Made by a program: the position numbers and the translations under genes. The notes below the pieces were generated by a model, which did not search any database, was not told the origin of the DNA, and saw only the letters and a list, made by a program, of their open reading frames with translations. From CAVQMB01 sp963713445 (GTDB taxonomy: Bacteria > Pseudomonadota > Gammaproteobacteria > Competibacterales > Competibacteraceae), in NCBI GenBank assembly GCA_963713445.1, contig CAVQMB010000007.1, positions 95,012 through 159,011 of the forward strand: DNA of 64,000 nucleotides. The letters are read 5' to 3'. Below, piece by piece: positions 1 through 9,245 of this stretch. How positions within the stretch are numbered: position 1 is the stretch's first letter; each line of letters begins with the position of its first letter.

Positions 1-908
1 CGGTCGGCCTGAGGGCCTGGATTGACCGCAAAGTCGAGGCGGGCAGGGTGTGTTGGCCGAAATGGCGGCGAATTTTGCGCGCTTTCACGGCAAACTTGGC
101 GGGCACTTGGCGGCACATCGGCTGTGAACTGCGCGTGGACATGACGGGAAAGGGCGTTTTATTCTTCTTATACGTTGCTCGCGAACCAGCAAGCCCGTCC
201 GCTGTGAAATCAGATTTCTGACTCGCTTGAGAAGTGTCTCTTCCATGGCGGTTCTTTATCGGTGGCTGGTGCCGCGTGCTGAACGGCAGCAGCGCACGGG
301 GCATCAGGGTTTGCTACGTCACTTGCTGCGTCACCCAGGCAAGCGTCACCTCAATCGCAGAATTTCCGACACTGAGCTAAAAAGCATAGTCATCTTTTTT
401 CGAAAAGGATGCGGTAGCTGACAACTTCTCTGGCTTCGCGCTGCCCCGAAAACAGGGGACGGTTCGGCCCGACAGGAACTCTGCGTCAACCGGATGAACC
501 GTCGGTTTCACATACGTCACCTGCCAGCGGCTGCGAATTCCCGGGGGCTGGGCGGATCGATCTTTATCGCTCACGGGGCTGTGCGAATTTATCCACTCTA
601 TTGGGGGAAGAGCCCTGGAAACAGGGTTATTTCTGCCTGCCGCTTTATCCGCAGATTAATTATTAGACTGGTCTAGACTTTGGTGAGGGTCGGCTGGCCG
701 GGGATTGCGACAGTGTTCTGGTTTCAACTACTAAATGGATGTAGGTATGTACAGGGAGAACAACGCAATCACCACGCCCGGCGCAGGCGTAAACAAATTC
801 CCCCGGCGCCATCCCCTGGCATCACCCGGGACCCGACATCTAGGAAAGCAGTAGCGATTCAGTTTGATTCAGTTGCCATAGGCGGCTTATACCTACACTG
901 GAGCAAGC
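1..908. other. No convincing gene; possible 3' remnant, then porin upstream region
   Basis: No intact gene is recognisable here. Positions 3-221 form an open frame without a start, and around 50-130 a neighbouring frame gives a plausible C-terminal tail (ending LGGHLAAHRL before a stop at about 124-126). The first 125 bases may therefore be the frameshifted end of a gene lying outside the window. The rest, up to the GGAG ribosome-binding site before 909, looks non-coding and probably carries the porin promoter. Short open frames at 227-421 and 494-676 have no recognisable product. Confidence 0.4.
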
Positions 909-2132
909 ATGATGAGAAGCATATCGCGCAAACTGACTAACATCGCGTTGCTTGCGGTGGCGCTGCACGTGGCTGGCGTGAGCGCTGACGAATTTGAAGC
1001 ACCGATGTTTTCATTCAGCGGCTTCGGCACTGTGGGGGTGGTCCACTCCAGCGAAAATCAGGCGGACTTTACCTCTTCCATACTTAAGCCCAACGGCGCC
1101 GGCTACAGCCACGCCTGGAGCGCAGATGTTGACAGCCTGATCGGGGGGCAGGTCACTGCCAATTTCACCCCAAAGCTCTCTGCCGTGTTACAGGTCATTG
1201 CGGAGCAGAATTACGACAACAGCTACCGGCCGCATGTGGAGTGGGCGAATATCAAGTATCAGGTCACGCCGGATTTCAGTGTGCGCGCCGGCCGCACGGT
1301 ACTACCGACCTTCCTGCTCTCCGATAGCCGCAAAGTGGGTTATACATTTCCGTGGGTGCGTCCGCCACTGGAGGTCTATCGCCTGGCACCGATTACCGCC
1401 AGCGATGGCGTCGATGCAAGCTACCAGATGCGCCTCGGTGAGGTCACGAATATTCTGCAGGCGCACTACGGTCAAAGCGACAACCAGTTACCAAACGGCG
1501 GCGGCGATATCAAAGCAAGGCAGTCGTGGGGCCTGGCCTATACGGGCGAATACCACGCTACCACCCTGCACATAGGCTACGAATCAACCCACTTGACCCT
1601 CGATAGCACCAAGCCGATTTTCGATGCCTTCAGGCAGATGGGGCCGGAAGGCATCGCCCTTGCGAACAAATACGATGCCAACAACAAATCCTTGTCCGTC
1701 ATCACCCTTGGCGCACGCTACGATCCCGGCCAGTGGTTCGTGATGGGCGAAGTGGGCCATTTGGTCACACACTCCTTCTTTGGTAAAGGAACCGGCTGGT
1801 ACGTGAGTGGCGGATATCGGTTTGGGAAATTCACGCCCTACATCGTGTACGGCGAGTCAAAGGCGGACAATCTTTCCGATCCCGGTTTGGCTAACCCCGC
1901 TGCGGCGGGCCTCAATGGTGCCCTCAATACGCTCTTGAGCACGAAACCGGTTCAGAACACCCTTTCCATCGGTGCCCGTTGGGATTTCATGCGTAATGCA
2001 GCCCTTAAGCTGCAGTACGATCACACCAATATCGGTGCCGGCTCGTCCGGCGTATTGACCAACCTCCAGCCAGGTTTTCAGACGGGTGGCAGTTACAACG
2101 TGTTCAGCGCCACGATTGATTTCGTATTCTGA
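909..2132 (+). CDS. Outer-membrane porin-like beta-barrel protein
   Basis: 407 residues. A signal peptide (hydrophobic LLAVALHVAGVSA, cleavage near residue 26) precedes a mature chain of alternating polar and aromatic residues typical of a beta-barrel. The chain ends in ATIDFVF with a C-terminal Phe, the usual BAM recognition signature. The length fits general porins and carbohydrate/anion porins of proteobacteria. It probably sits in the outer membrane as a passive channel; the substrate cannot be read from sequence. Two adjacent ATG codons (909 and 912) follow a GGAGCAAGC ribosome-binding site. The stop overlaps the next start (TGATG), so it is probably translationally coupled to the PstS-like periplasmic protein, which suggests an anion-related role for the pair. 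That last point is inference. Confidence 0.72.
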   Translation: MMRSISRKLTNIALLAVALHVAGVSADEFEAPMFSFSGFGTVGVVHSSENQADFTSSILKPNGAGYSHAWSADVDSLIGGQVTANFTPKLSAVLQVIAEQNYDNSYRPHVEWANIKYQVTPDFSVRAGRTVLPTFLLSDSRKVGYTFPWVRPPLEVYRLAPITASDGVDASYQMRLGEVTNILQAHYGQSDNQLPNGGGDIKARQSWGLAYTGEYHATTLHIGYESTHLTLDSTKPIFDAFRQMGPEGIALANKYDANNKSLSVITLGARYDPGQWFVMGEVGHLVTHSFFGKGTGWYVSGGYRFGKFTPYIVYGESKADNLSDPGLANPAAAGLNGALNTLLSTKPVQNTLSIGARWDFMRNAALKLQYDHTNIGAGSSGVLTNLQPGFQTGGSYNVFSATIDFVF

Positions 2133-2575
2133 TGAGGCCGATTATGATTAATGCCAGTCGCATCGGTTTGATTATCATCGGGTTGTCCCTGAGCATGGGG
2201 GCCACTGGGGCTGTGGCCGATGTGGTCGCGGTGGTATCGGCCAAAAATCCTGTGACCACGCTGAGCAAAAACCAGATCGTAGACATATTCCTGGGCAAGG
2301 CGAACCGTTTCCCTGATGGCCGCGAAGCCGTGCCGATCGATCAGAACCAAGGTTCTGCCGCGCGCAGGGAGTTCTACTTCAAGTTCGCCGACAAGTCACC
2401 GGCCCAGATCAAGGCATTCTGGTCGAAGATCATTTTCACCGGCCGGGGCCAGCCGCCGCCGGAATTATCGAATGGCATCGAGGTAAAGAAGTTCATTGCC
2501 AAACATCCCGATGCCATCGGCTACATCGAGCAGAATCAGGTAGATGACAGTGTGAAGGTGATCCGCACGAGATAA
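2132..2575 (+). CDS. PstS-like periplasmic phosphate-binding-family small protein
   Basis: 147 residues, with a signal peptide (LIIIGLSLSMGATGAVA) followed by a short PBP-like domain. It carries the features of the small stand-alone PstS-like family: SKNQIVDIFLGK near residues 45-56, a GSAARREFYFKF segment, and a C-terminal DAIGYIEQNQVDDSVKVI. The family is half the length of true PstS and is often found near porins or sensor kinases. Its role is usually assumed to be anion binding. The start may be 2132 or the internal ATG at 2144; 2132 is coupled to the porin stop. A hairpin with a T6 run follows the stop, so the operon likely ends here. Confidence 0.7.
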   Translation: MRPIMINASRIGLIIIGLSLSMGATGAVADVVAVVSAKNPVTTLSKNQIVDIFLGKANRFPDGREAVPIDQNQGSAARREFYFKFADKSPAQIKAFWSKIIFTGRGQPPPELSNGIEVKKFIAKHPDAIGYIEQNQVDDSVKVIRTR

Positions 2576-2586
2576 TCCAATTCATC

Positions 2587-2606
2587 GCTCCTGCAAGGGC
2601 TTTTTT
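2587..2606 (+). terminator. Rho-independent terminator after the porin/PstS-like pair
   Basis: GCtCCT-GCA-AGGGC forms a short stem with one bulged T, followed directly by TTTTTT at 2601-2606. It lies 12 bases after the PstS-like stop, between convergent genes. Confidence 0.55.
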
Positions 2607-2611
2607 GGTCA

Positions 2612-5003
2612 TCAGGCGGGTGGATCTGTATCAGTTTTCGTAATATTGGACTGTGTCCGCAACAACTCTGAAATCTGATCCGCTGGTAATGGCTTGTTCA
2701 GATAAAATCCCTGGAACTCATTACAGGCATTCTGGCGCAAATAGTCGGCTTGTTCCTTTGTTTCAACGCCCTGGGCCACGACGTTCAAGCTCAACGTCCT
2801 GCCCATCGCGATAACGGCATTTGTCAGGGCATGATCTTTGTCGGTAGCGGTGATGTTGCGGATGAACGAACGATCGATTTTGATGGTGTCGAGCGGAAAC
2901 TGCTTGAGCATGGCAAGTGAGGAATAGCCAATACCAAAGTTGTCGATGGCGACCCGGATTCGCATGTCACTGAGTTCGGTCAATACCCTCATGGTTTTTT
3001 CGACATCGTGCATCAGTAGATTTTCCGTGACTTCCAGCTCCAGCAGGCGCGCATCCATGCCAGTATCCGCGAGTATCGCCTTGAGATCTGTCAGCAGGCT
3101 TTCATCGAAAAACTGCCGCACTGACAGGTTGACGGCTATGCTCAAAACGGGAAGCCCCTGATTCTGCCAAGCCACGTTCTGCAGGCAGGCGGTTCTGAGT
3201 ACCCACTTGCCTATTGGTATGATCAAACCGGTTTCCTCCGCGAGTGGGAGGAATCGCAACGGTGCCACCGTGCCCAGGTCTGGATGCTGCCAGCGCAGCA
3301 GCGCTTCCATGCCGGTGATTTGGCCGCTGCCGATATCCCGCTTGGCTTGGTAGTAAAGCTGAAATTGGTCTTGTTCCAGCGCTTGCCGCAGACACGCTTC
3401 CAAATTGAGCCGTTCAAGCGACTCCGCGTTCAGTTTCTCGGAATAAAACTGGAAGTTGTTCCTGCCTTCTTCCTTCACCTGATACATCGCGATATCGGCA
3501 TTTCTTTCCAGCGTCTGCTCGTCCAGGCCGTCTTGCGGGTAGATGCTGATGCCGATGCTCGCTGTCACGTGGAACATTCCTGGCCTTGCAGGATGAACGG
3601 CCGGGCGACGGCGGCAAGTATTTTCTGGGCCACGGTCACTACGTATTTTTCCTCATTGCAGTTCCGGCAGCAGGGCGACAAACTCGTCGCCGCCCATGCG
3701 GGCGATGGTGTCACTGGCGCGCAGACAGGCCTTGAGTCTGGTCGCGACTTCTTGCAGCAGTTGGTCGCCGGCCTCGTGTCCAAGGGTATCGTTGACGTTT
3801 TTGAAATGGTCCAGGTCGAAAAATAGCACCGCCAATTGCCGGTTGTAGCGTTGTGCCTGGTTGATGCTATGGCTCAGCAGCTGGCTGAACAGGCTGCGAT
3901 TCGGCAGTTTCGTGAGGCCGTCGTGATAGGCAAGGTATTCGACACGCGCTGCATGGGCGAGATGTTCCTCGACGGTGCGCTGGCGGCTTAACGCAAGCTG
4001 CTGGCTCATGCGCCACATCGCCGCGATAATCAGGATCATTACAAAGCTGGCGGCTGCCGCCCGCCACAGATAGATTCGATTCTTCCGTCGAGCAGCCTGC
4101 CAATTGTTCGTCTGCGGACAATCCAACGACCACGGCCAAGGGGAAGCCATAGAGCTTGAATGCACTGGTGTAGCGCCGCACGCCATCCCAGGCGTTGGTT
4201 TGGAGCGTGGTTTTGCTTGCCCTCTCATCTCGCGGAATGCATTTTCAGCACGCCGAAACCAGACTTGTCGTTGGCAGTGACGGTTTCCCCGCTGCGCCTG
4301 ACAAGGAATTTGCCATCATCACCGATGATGCCGAGCATGCCATGCTCGCCCAGTTTCGAAGATTCATAGCCGCTGACAAAATAGGCCGCGTCGACCGAGA
4401 CCATCACAATACCGGCGAACTTTCCATTGATCGAATCGAGCCTGCGGCTGAATGTCAGGCGCCACTTTCCGGTGCGAGGCGTCAAGTTGCGGACGACCGA
4501 CCGAGAGGGCATCAGTCTGGAGCTGGCTCTGGAAAAAATCCCGGTTGGCAACATTGGTTTTTTCGGTGGGACTGGTGCTGGTCACGACATTGCCCTTGCT
4601 GTCCGCAATACTGACGACGAACACCAGCCCCGGCGGCAATAGACCCCTGGCTTTCAACTTCGGCAGTACGTCCTGCGTGCCAAAGACATTATTCGCATAT
4701 TTGACGACCTTCAGGGTCTGGTCGATTTCGCGCAGTGCGCGCACGACCTGCGATTCATAAGTCTCGCGCCAGTTCGTGGCTCAATGCCGCCGCCTTTTGC
4801 TCGGCCGCGGTTCGTTCGATTTTGATCAGGCTTAGGGTCGTCCCCCAGATCGCGGCCAGCACGAAAATGATGATCGCCGGAAACAGAATGGGCGATGCTA
4901 TCAGATGACTAAACCAAGGAATCCGTGTCGAAGAAGATGGAGCCTCGGTGTCATTCAATGGTGTTTGATCGGCGGATGAGTCGTCCAGGTCGGTATCTTT
5001 CAT
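2612..5003 (-). pseudogene. Frameshifted membrane GGDEF-EAL protein (CACHE-like sensor)
   Basis: One gene of about 795 codons is split over several frames. The N-terminal membrane anchor is at 5003-4755. A periplasmic CACHE-like sensor runs through 4744-4364 and 4554-4225. The second membrane helix and GGDEF domain are at 4228-3653 (motif MGGDEF). About 25 codons then lie in another frame (roughly 3655-3580), followed by the EAL domain at 3577-2612. At least four, probably five, indels are needed to join them. The EAL domain keeps MEALLRW and AVNLSVRQF. However, the DDFGTG motif reads DNFGIG and the AEGVET motif reads AQGVET, so two metal/catalytic acidic residues are gone. Even a repaired protein would probably lack phosphodiesterase activity. 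It could be a true pseudogene or an assembly-error cluster. Confidence 0.85.
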
Positions 5004-5068
5004 TATTGCTTCTCATTTTTTCAATAATTGAGCATGTTCCTTTCGGGTATTTAATGTCTGAAATAAGC

Positions 5069-5097
5069 AATCAAAAAACCCTCGCGAGGTTTTGATT
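5069..5097 (-). terminator. Intrinsic terminator, minus strand, upstream of the GGDEF-EAL gene
   Basis: The sequence is almost fully self-complementary: AATCAAAA at the left, CCTCGCGAGG in the middle and TTTTGATT at the right. Read on the minus strand the GC stem is followed by TTTTTT. It would stop transcription coming from the right, where no intact minus-strand gene now exists, so the gene it served was probably lost at the junction near 5100-5190. Confidence 0.6.
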
Positions 5098-5194
5098 AAC
5101 CCATCTGGTTTGTCAGTTGGTTTTTATATCTCAGAAAGGATCAGGACACCCGCGATTTGTTTAAAAGTTATGCCGTTAGTCTAGCAGCCAGGGC

Positions 5195-5959
5195 ATGGCG
5201 GCGATCGCGCCCGGCGTCCTGGAGCGCTGGTTCACCGCCGAATTCCGCGAACGGCATCCCGATAGCGTCGCCGCCCTGTCGGTGCAGCTAGTCAATACCC
5301 CGGCCGAGGGCTATGCCGGCTGCTGCGCGGCCATCCGCGACGCCGATCTGCGTGGCGAACTGGCCGTGATCAAGGCGCCGACCCTGGTGGTGGCGGGTGG
5401 CTACGACGCCGCCACCCCGCCTGCCGACGGTCGCTTTCTGGCCGAACACATCGACAGTGCACGCTATGTCGAGCTGGACACCGCGCATCTGTCCAATATC
5501 GAAGCCGCCGTGGCGTTCACTGATCGGCTGCTGGCATTCCTCGGCGCAGGTCAACCGGTCATGGACGACGCCGAGCGCTACCGCCAGGGTATCGCGGTGC
5601 GCCGGGCGGTGGTGGGCGATGCCCACGTCGACCGTTCGCTGCAGCGGCTGAGCCCGTTCAATGACGAGTTCCAGAATCTCATCTCGCGCTACGCCTGGGG
5701 CGAGATCTGGACCCGGCCGGGTCTGCCGCGTCACACTCGTAGCCTGCTCACCATTGTGATGACGGCAGCGCTGGGGCGCGAGGCCGAGCTGCGGCTGCAC
5801 CTGAATGCGGCGCGCAACAATGGCGTGAGCCGCGACGAGATCAAGGAGGCGTTGCTGCAGGCCGCGATTTACTGCGGCGTGCCGGCAGCCAATACGGCAT
5901 TTCATGTCGCCGAGGCGGTGTTCGCCGAACAGGACGCCAAATATTTGGGGTCAGAGTAA
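5195..5959 (+). pseudogene. 5'-truncated PcaL-like enol-lactonase/carboxymuconolactone decarboxylase
   Basis: The frame encodes the last third of an alpha/beta hydrolase (APTLVVAGGYDAATPP near residues 65-80, DTAHLSNIEA with the catalytic-type His) fused to a complete carboxymuconolactone decarboxylase domain (EIWTRPGLPRHTRSLLTI, NNGVSRDEIKEALLQ, AIYCGVPAAN). This order matches PcaL/PcaDC fusions of the protocatechuate branch of the beta-ketoadipate pathway, which run to about 380-400 residues. Here roughly the first 130 residues, including the nucleophile elbow, are missing. The 3' end runs into the left terminus of a REP transposase element at 5941, so the last residues are element-derived. 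The decarboxylase half could still fold, but no other pca gene is nearby. Most likely a relic. Confidence 0.75.
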
Positions 5960-6728
5960 TATTAACCTGTTATTATTGCCTTGTTGACTCGTAACGTAGA
6001 TGACGCCATGGCAAGATTGACCCGAGTTGCCCCTGTCGGTGTGCCTCAACATATCCTACAGCGAGGAAATAACAGGCAGGTTTGCTTTGCCGGTGAAGAC
6101 GATATGAAAGCGTATCTCAATTGGCTCAAAGAGTTGTCGCGGAAGCATCAGGTCGATGTGCACGCCTGGGTCTTGATGACAAATCATGTGCATCTGCTGT
6201 GTACCCCTTGGAAAGACCATGCCATTAGCCGCATGATGCAATCAATCGGGCGCCTGTATGTTCGCTATTATAATAATACCTACCAGCGCAGTGGCACGTT
6301 GTGGGAAGGTCGTTTCAAATCGTGTTTGGTGCAAAGTGAGCGGTATCTGCTTGAACTCTATCGCTATATCGAGTTAAATCCGGTCAGAGCGGATATGGTT
6401 GGCGATCCCAGTGACTATAGCTGGTCGAGTTATGCGATCAATGCATTGGGCGCGGAAAGTGAACTACAAACGCCGCATCCGGAGTATCTGGCGTTAGGAA
6501 GATCGAAAGATGACCGATTGAGCAACTACCGTGACTTGTTTAAAGCCCATGTTGGGCCAGACCGATTAAAGGAAATCAGGGAGACTATTAACAAGGGGCT
6601 GGCGCTGGGAAACGAGCGATTCACGTCACAACTAGAAGCGTTAACCGAGCAACGCGTCACGGCAAGAAAGCCGGGAAGGCCACGACATCGTAATATTGAA
6701 ACATGAATATTACTCTGACCCCGAATAT
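5941..6728 (+). mobile_element. REP-transposase element with 23-bp inverted termini
   Basis: The left end (5941-5963, containing GGGGTCAGAGTAATATT) and the right end (6706-6728) are inverted copies matching at 22 of 23 positions. They bracket exactly one gene, a Y1-type transposase, whose stop codon touches the right repeat. This is the layout of a REP-associated tyrosine transposase unit rather than of a classical insertion sequence. The left end has replaced the tail of the PcaL-like gene. Its core GGGGTCAG recurs at 9067, 18897 and 21222 in this window. Confidence 0.75.
6008..6706 (+). CDS. REP-associated tyrosine transposase (Y1_Tnp family)
   Basis: 232 residues from the ATG at 6008; a TTG at 5981 is in frame, but family members start MARLTR. 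Y1/HUH features are clear: GVPQHILQRGNNRQ at the N-terminus, the HUH metal-binding pair NHVHLL (His60, His62), SGTLWEGRFKS at about 95-104, and the helix ERYLLELYRYIELNP carrying candidate catalytic Tyr residues. These enzymes nick single-stranded palindromic REP sequences. The gene is intact and flanked by inverted repeats, so it is probably functional or recently so. The Lys/Arg-rich C-terminus is typical of the group. Confidence 0.9.
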   Translation: MARLTRVAPVGVPQHILQRGNNRQVCFAGEDDMKAYLNWLKELSRKHQVDVHAWVLMTNHVHLLCTPWKDHAISRMMQSIGRLYVRYYNNTYQRSGTLWEGRFKSCLVQSERYLLELYRYIELNPVRADMVGDPSDYSWSSYAINALGAESELQTPHPEYLALGRSKDDRLSNYRDLFKAHVGPDRLKEIRETINKGLALGNERFTSQLEALTEQRVTARKPGRPRHRNIET

Positions 6729-6837
6729 TTCTGCGTTAGCGGGACAAGGCCTAACCCGTCGCGTCGATGGCGAGGTTGGGCGGAAGGGAATGGCGGCTTA
6801 CGCTTCGCTCATCCGGGCTGCGGGCCTAGCTTCGGCC

Positions 6838-7185
6838 TCAATCCAGGAACGGCAACCCGGCGCACACCAGTTTGCCGGTGCGGGCGTCGATCACCAGGTA
6901 GCCTCTGATGTCGTTATGGCCCGAGGGGTTGCGCGCCTTCGGCACGAACACCTGAAACTGCCAGAGCGGGCGCGTGACCTTGGTGCCGCAGACGCTGCCG
7001 GCGGTGACGAGCTGGGCCGCGGTGATGTTCTTGCGCACCTGGGCGTTGCTCCTGCCGTAAGGGTCGCCCTTGAGGATCTGCACGGCGGCGGCGCGGGCCT
7101 GGCGTTCGCTCATCGCGCCGGCGGCGAGGGCGGGCGTGATCAGCAGGGCGATAGTCAGGGCCAGCACCATACGCTTGGCGCGCAT
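6838..7185 (-). CDS. Small secreted PepSY-like protein of unknown function
   Basis: 115 residues from an ATG at 7185 with an AGGAGAT ribosome-binding site; a TTG at 7191 is also in frame. A clear signal peptide (MVLALTIALLITPALA, then AGA) is followed by a roughly 90-residue domain. It has RQARAAAVQILKGDPYGRS, a cysteine in GSVCGTKVT and a C-terminal RGYLVIDARTGKLVCAGLP strand that resembles PepSY-type repeats. It is presumably periplasmic. No partner is evident, since it sits between a transposon end and a gene fragment. Confidence 0.6.
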   Translation of the reverse strand: MRAKRMVLALTIALLITPALAAGAMSERQARAAAVQILKGDPYGRSNAQVRKNITAAQLVTAGSVCGTKVTRPLWQFQVFVPKARNPSGHNDIRGYLVIDARTGKLVCAGLPFLD

Positions 7186-7294
7186 CAGCAATCTCCTGTT
7201 TTCAGGATTTCATGGTAGCAGGTAGCCCGCATGACGCGAAGCGGAATGCAGGGTTGCGGACTGAGATAATGTTGGCCCCGGCTCTCGCCTGCGC

Positions 7295-7700
7295 TCAATC
7301 CGCGTTGCTTGCGCGCTGCAGTCGATAGAACCGCGGACCGGCGTTCTTCAAGGGGCTGGGCAGGGCGGAAGCCGGAATGGCGTCCTCGGCGATGACCGTC
7401 CAAGCGGGGAAAGCCGCCTCGATGTCGGCGTGGCTTGCGCCGCGCGGCAGGGGCGGCCGGCGCCCTGGCATCCATGCAATCATCAGCAGGGTCGTGCCCG
7501 GTGCGGTGACGGCAGTTACCTCGCCGCCCATCACCGCGCGCTGTGAGTCGTTGAGCCGGTGGAAGAGGCCGAAGTCGAGCACGAAATTGAAGCCAGAGCC
7601 GATGGCGAGATTGCGCAGCGCGGTGACGTCGCCGTTCACAAAATTGATGTCGACGGCCGCCGCCCCGGCGATGCAGTCAGCGCGGACCAATTGATGCGCA
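7295..7700 (-). pseudogene. C-terminal fragment of a class I SAM-dependent methyltransferase
   Basis: The C-terminal half matches small SAM methyltransferases: FVLDFGLFHRLND, TLLMIAWMPGRR, LPRGASHADIEAAFP, and PRFYRLQRA before the stop. The N-terminal half with the glycine-rich SAM-binding loop is missing. Upstream of about 7700 the frame runs into the ccdAB operator and ccdA on the opposite strand. The ccdAB insertion therefore probably truncated it. Confidence 0.65.
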
Positions 7701-7727
7701 TGCAGCATGCGCATACAATGATGCGTA
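7693..7727 (+). promoter_or_regulatory. Triple ATGCGYAT operator-like array upstream of ccdAB
   Basis: Three near-palindromic octamers lie in tandem: ATGCGCAT at 7693-7700, ATGCGCAT at 7706-7713 and ATGCGTAT at 7720-7727. They are 13-14 bases apart and end 25 bases before the ccdA ATG. Spaced palindromes are the expected form of a CcdA/CcdB autoregulatory operator. The assignment is inference from position and symmetry. Confidence 0.5.
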
Positions 7728-7751
7728 TCATCCCCCTCGCCGGTGAAAGAC

Positions 7752-8003
7752 ATGGTTCTTGCGCAAGACAGCCAGCGCAGCACGAAAAAGCGCGCGGTCA
7801 ATCTGAGCCTCGATAGTGCATTGGTTGAGGACGCAAGGTCACGGGGGGTCAACCTCTCGCAGTTTCTCGAGGTACATCTGCGCGAGGCTCTTCGGGAGTA
7901 TCGCGAGCAGGCCTGGCGGGAAGAGAACCGCGAGGCAATCCGTCAGTACAATAAGGTCGTGGCTGACCGGGGCAGCTTTGGCGATCGATTCCGCCGCTTC
8001 TGA
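7752..8003 (+). CDS. ccdA: CcdA-family antitoxin
   Basis: 83 residues from ATG 7752; a GTG at 7743 is possible. The N-terminal ribbon-helix-helix DNA-binding part (KKRAVNLSLDSALVEDARSR) is followed by the acidic, disordered toxin-neutralising tail containing REENREAIRQYN and ending FGDRFRRF. This is the standard CcdA layout and length. The stop overlaps the toxin start (TGATG), the usual coupled arrangement. CcdA normally binds CcdB and represses the operon; the operator-like repeats upstream fit that. Confidence 0.88.
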   Translation: MVLAQDSQRSTKKRAVNLSLDSALVEDARSRGVNLSQFLEVHLREALREYREQAWREENREAIRQYNKVVADRGSFGDRFRRF

Positions 8004-8317
8004 TGCGCCAGTTCGATGTGCTAACCAATACCGATGCCAAGAGCGCAGCATGGGCACCCTACCTGGTTGCGCTCCAGCATGACCTCCTCAGCGATCTCAA
8101 TACTGTCGTGGTTGCCCCGCTCGTCCGCGAGAGCGAGGGACCCCGACCCCTTAGTGGCCTAAACCCGATCGTCGAGTTCGCCGACGAGCGACTGGTGGTC
8201 TCGATCCAGGAGCTTGCCGGCGTCTCATGCCGCTACCTCGGCGGCGTCATCGGAACGCTCGAGGCCGAACGCCATGCATTGATCCGCGCGCTCGATCTCC
8301 TGTTTACCGGAGTCTGA
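8003..8317 (+). CDS. ccdB: CcdB-family gyrase toxin
   Basis: 104 residues. CcdB family features include MRQFDVLTNTD at the start, PLVRE and LNPIVEF in the middle, and the C-terminal helix ALIRALDLLFTGV. F-plasmid CcdB ends in Trp-Gly-Ile, residues needed to poison DNA gyrase. Here the end reads Thr-Gly-Val, so the key Trp is absent. Chromosomal homologues vary at this end, and it is not possible to say from sequence whether this copy is toxic. It sits in a mobile-element-rich zone, which fits a horizontally acquired TA pair. Confidence 0.88.
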   Translation: MRQFDVLTNTDAKSAAWAPYLVALQHDLLSDLNTVVVAPLVRESEGPRPLSGLNPIVEFADERLVVSIQELAGVSCRYLGGVIGTLEAERHALIRALDLLFTGV

Positions 8318-8469
8318 CCCGGTACAAGGCCGAGGCGGAAGGGTTGCTTAAATGTCACGTGGCGTATTCCGCAGAAGCCGGCCACCCAGACCGCGGCAAA
8401 GCGGCCACCCGGTGCAAATGCACGAGTCTATTACTGCAATATTGAGACGAGATAGCGGACGATCGGGCC

Positions 8470-9064
8470 ATCGCCCGACCCCTGCGTATCGAGTTCATGG
8501 GCGCGCTGTATCACGTCACCGCCGAGGATGACGCGGTCCGGGATGGGTTTCTCCATACCCTGGCCGCGGTGGTGGAGCGGTTCAACGGGGTTTGCCTGGC
8601 TTGTTGCCTGATGGACAGCCATTATCATCCGGTGGTGAAGACCCCGGACAGCACTTTCTCCAAGGGCATGCGCCAGTTGAACGGGGTGTTTACCCAGGCC
8701 TCAAATTGCCGCCACCGGCGCTCGGGGCACCTGTTTTAGGGGCGCTTCAAGGCCATTTTAGTTAACGCCGATGCGTATCTGCTGGAACTGGCCTGCTATG
8801 TGGTGCTCAATCAGGCTCGGGCGCCTACCGTTGATGATGATGATGCTGCCGAGTGGACGTGGAGCGACTACCGGGTCACTGCTAGCGAGGTGGCGGTGCC
8901 GCAATGGCTGGCGGTGAATAGATTGCTGCGCCGGTTTGCCCGCCGGCGCCTTCGCTCGCGACGCTAGCGGCCACCCATCCTGAGCGCAATGCGGACATCG
9001 TCGCCGCCTGTGCCACGGGCGCTTGCAGCCATCGCCAGATCGGCGAGTTCTTCGGCCTGGAAAA
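8470..9064 (+). pseudogene. Dead REP-associated transposase (lost start, internal stop)
   Basis: The frame reads like a Y1 transposase of a second subtype: ARPLRIEFMGALYHVT, CLMDSHYHPVVKTP (HUH pair), GRFKAILVNADAYLLELACY. Three lesions are visible. The expected ATG at 8470 is ATC. A TAG at 8737 replaces the usual Gln in the HLFQGRFK motif. The C-terminal helix-turn-helix (SHRQIGEFFGLEK, up to about 9060) lies in another frame after a TAG at 8965. It is immediately followed by the repeat that starts AATGGGGTCAGG. Confidence 0.82.
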
Positions 9065-9245
9065 ATGGGGTCAGGGCTATTACTGAAACACCATTCGCGC
9101 TGGGGAAAACGTCTTCCCGCTGGTGGTCACGGGCGGAAGTCGGGCGCTGTGGTTTGACAACATCGCGTGCGGAAAGCGGGTGTCCCTCGGGTTGTGCGAC
9201 GGAAACCAGGAGACTTGGCCGAAATTAGACCAGCCCGCGGTCTCT
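9064..9245 (+). repeat. Dispersed repeat copy 1 (GGGGTCAG-headed)
   Basis: The first about 40 bases (AATGGGGTCAGG, CTATTA, TGAAA, CATTCGC) match 18894-18934 with few differences. A second conserved part (TGACAACATCG, then AAACCAGGAGACT-GGCCGA) matches 18990-19060. The middle is diverged. Both copies follow transposase debris, and this copy ends where the MFS gene is truncated. Confidence 0.6.
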
